From NCBI RefSeq assembly GCF_014905175.1, contig NC_057791.1, positions 17,612,177-17,676,176 of the forward strand: a stretch of 64,000 nucleotides of DNA. Direction: 5' to 3'. The notes below the pieces were generated by a model, which was not told the DNA's origin, ran no database searches, and was given only the letters and a program-made list of their open reading frames with translations. The DNA comes from Aphidius gifuensis. Taxonomy: Eukaryota; Arthropoda; Insecta; Hymenoptera; Braconidae. This document shows positions 63,893-64,000 of this stretch, piece by piece (positions within the stretch are counted from its first letter, which is position 1; each line of letters opens with the position of its first letter). A program made the position numbers and the translations under genes.

Positions 63893-64000
63893 TAATTTTA
63901 ATTTTAAACAAGATAGTGACAAAATTTAATTTTTTTATTTTAACGTAAACTGTATCAAGGTCAAAGTAATTAATAATTGGTCTCAGGCAAATTAATTTGA
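63893..64000 (+). other. AT-rich sequence at window end
   Basis: No coding region or signal recognised. If the C-clamp exon of pan exists it must lie to the right of this edge. Confidence 0.5.

Noticed and set aside
1..64000. tRNA, rRNA, CRISPR arrays and bacterial-type operons
   Set aside because: None seen. The repeats are eukaryotic microsatellites, and gene structure is spliced.

Overview
The window looks like a very AT-rich insect genome, possibly a hymenopteran parasitoid. It has poly-T tracts everywhere, GT-AG introns and dense microsatellites; the order is an inference. One gene is recognised with confidence: the 3' half of pangolin (pan), the insect TCF/LEF factor that mediates Wnt/Wingless signalling. 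It runs on the + strand from about 52.05 kb to the right edge. Seven canonical exons join in consistent phase. They encode the insect TCF central region, a complete TCF-type HMG box split over two exons, the basic nuclear-localisation tail, and at least one possible short C-terminus. No beta-catenin-binding N-terminal exon was found, so it presumably lies left of the window. The C-clamp exon, if present, lies to the right.

The first ~49.5 kb has no gene I can support. It reads as one long intron of pan with scattered GC-richer islands, microsatellites and inverted repeats. Two zero-length-exon motifs (pyrimidine tract, YAG, then at once a strong GTRAGT donor) at 4586/4587 and 31937/31938 look like recursive splice (ratchet) sites. 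They would divide the intron into segments of roughly 27 and 20 kb.

The most interesting feature is at 49941-51593: a 550-codon + strand ORF whose product resembles the DDE_1 domain and C-terminal tail of Jerky/Tigger (pogo-superfamily) transposases. The catalytic acidic residues are replaced or missing and no N-terminal helix-turn-helix is recognisable, which suggests a domesticated gene. Codon 546 (ATG) is followed directly by a good splice donor (GTACGAGT). The next pan acceptor, 475 bp on, is in the same phase (0). Splicing would give an in-frame transposase-TCF fusion that keeps the HMG box but lacks the beta-catenin-binding domain. A second alternative first exon (60810-61369) also joins in phase to the pre-HMG exon. 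It would make a short HMG-only TCF with a new N-terminus carrying a CtBP-like PLNLVIK motif. The locus may therefore encode a Wnt-responsive TCF plus two beta-catenin-independent forms from internal promoters.

A possible minus-strand exon (49503-49700) lies just upstream of the transposase-derived ORF and may belong to an unidentified antisense gene.
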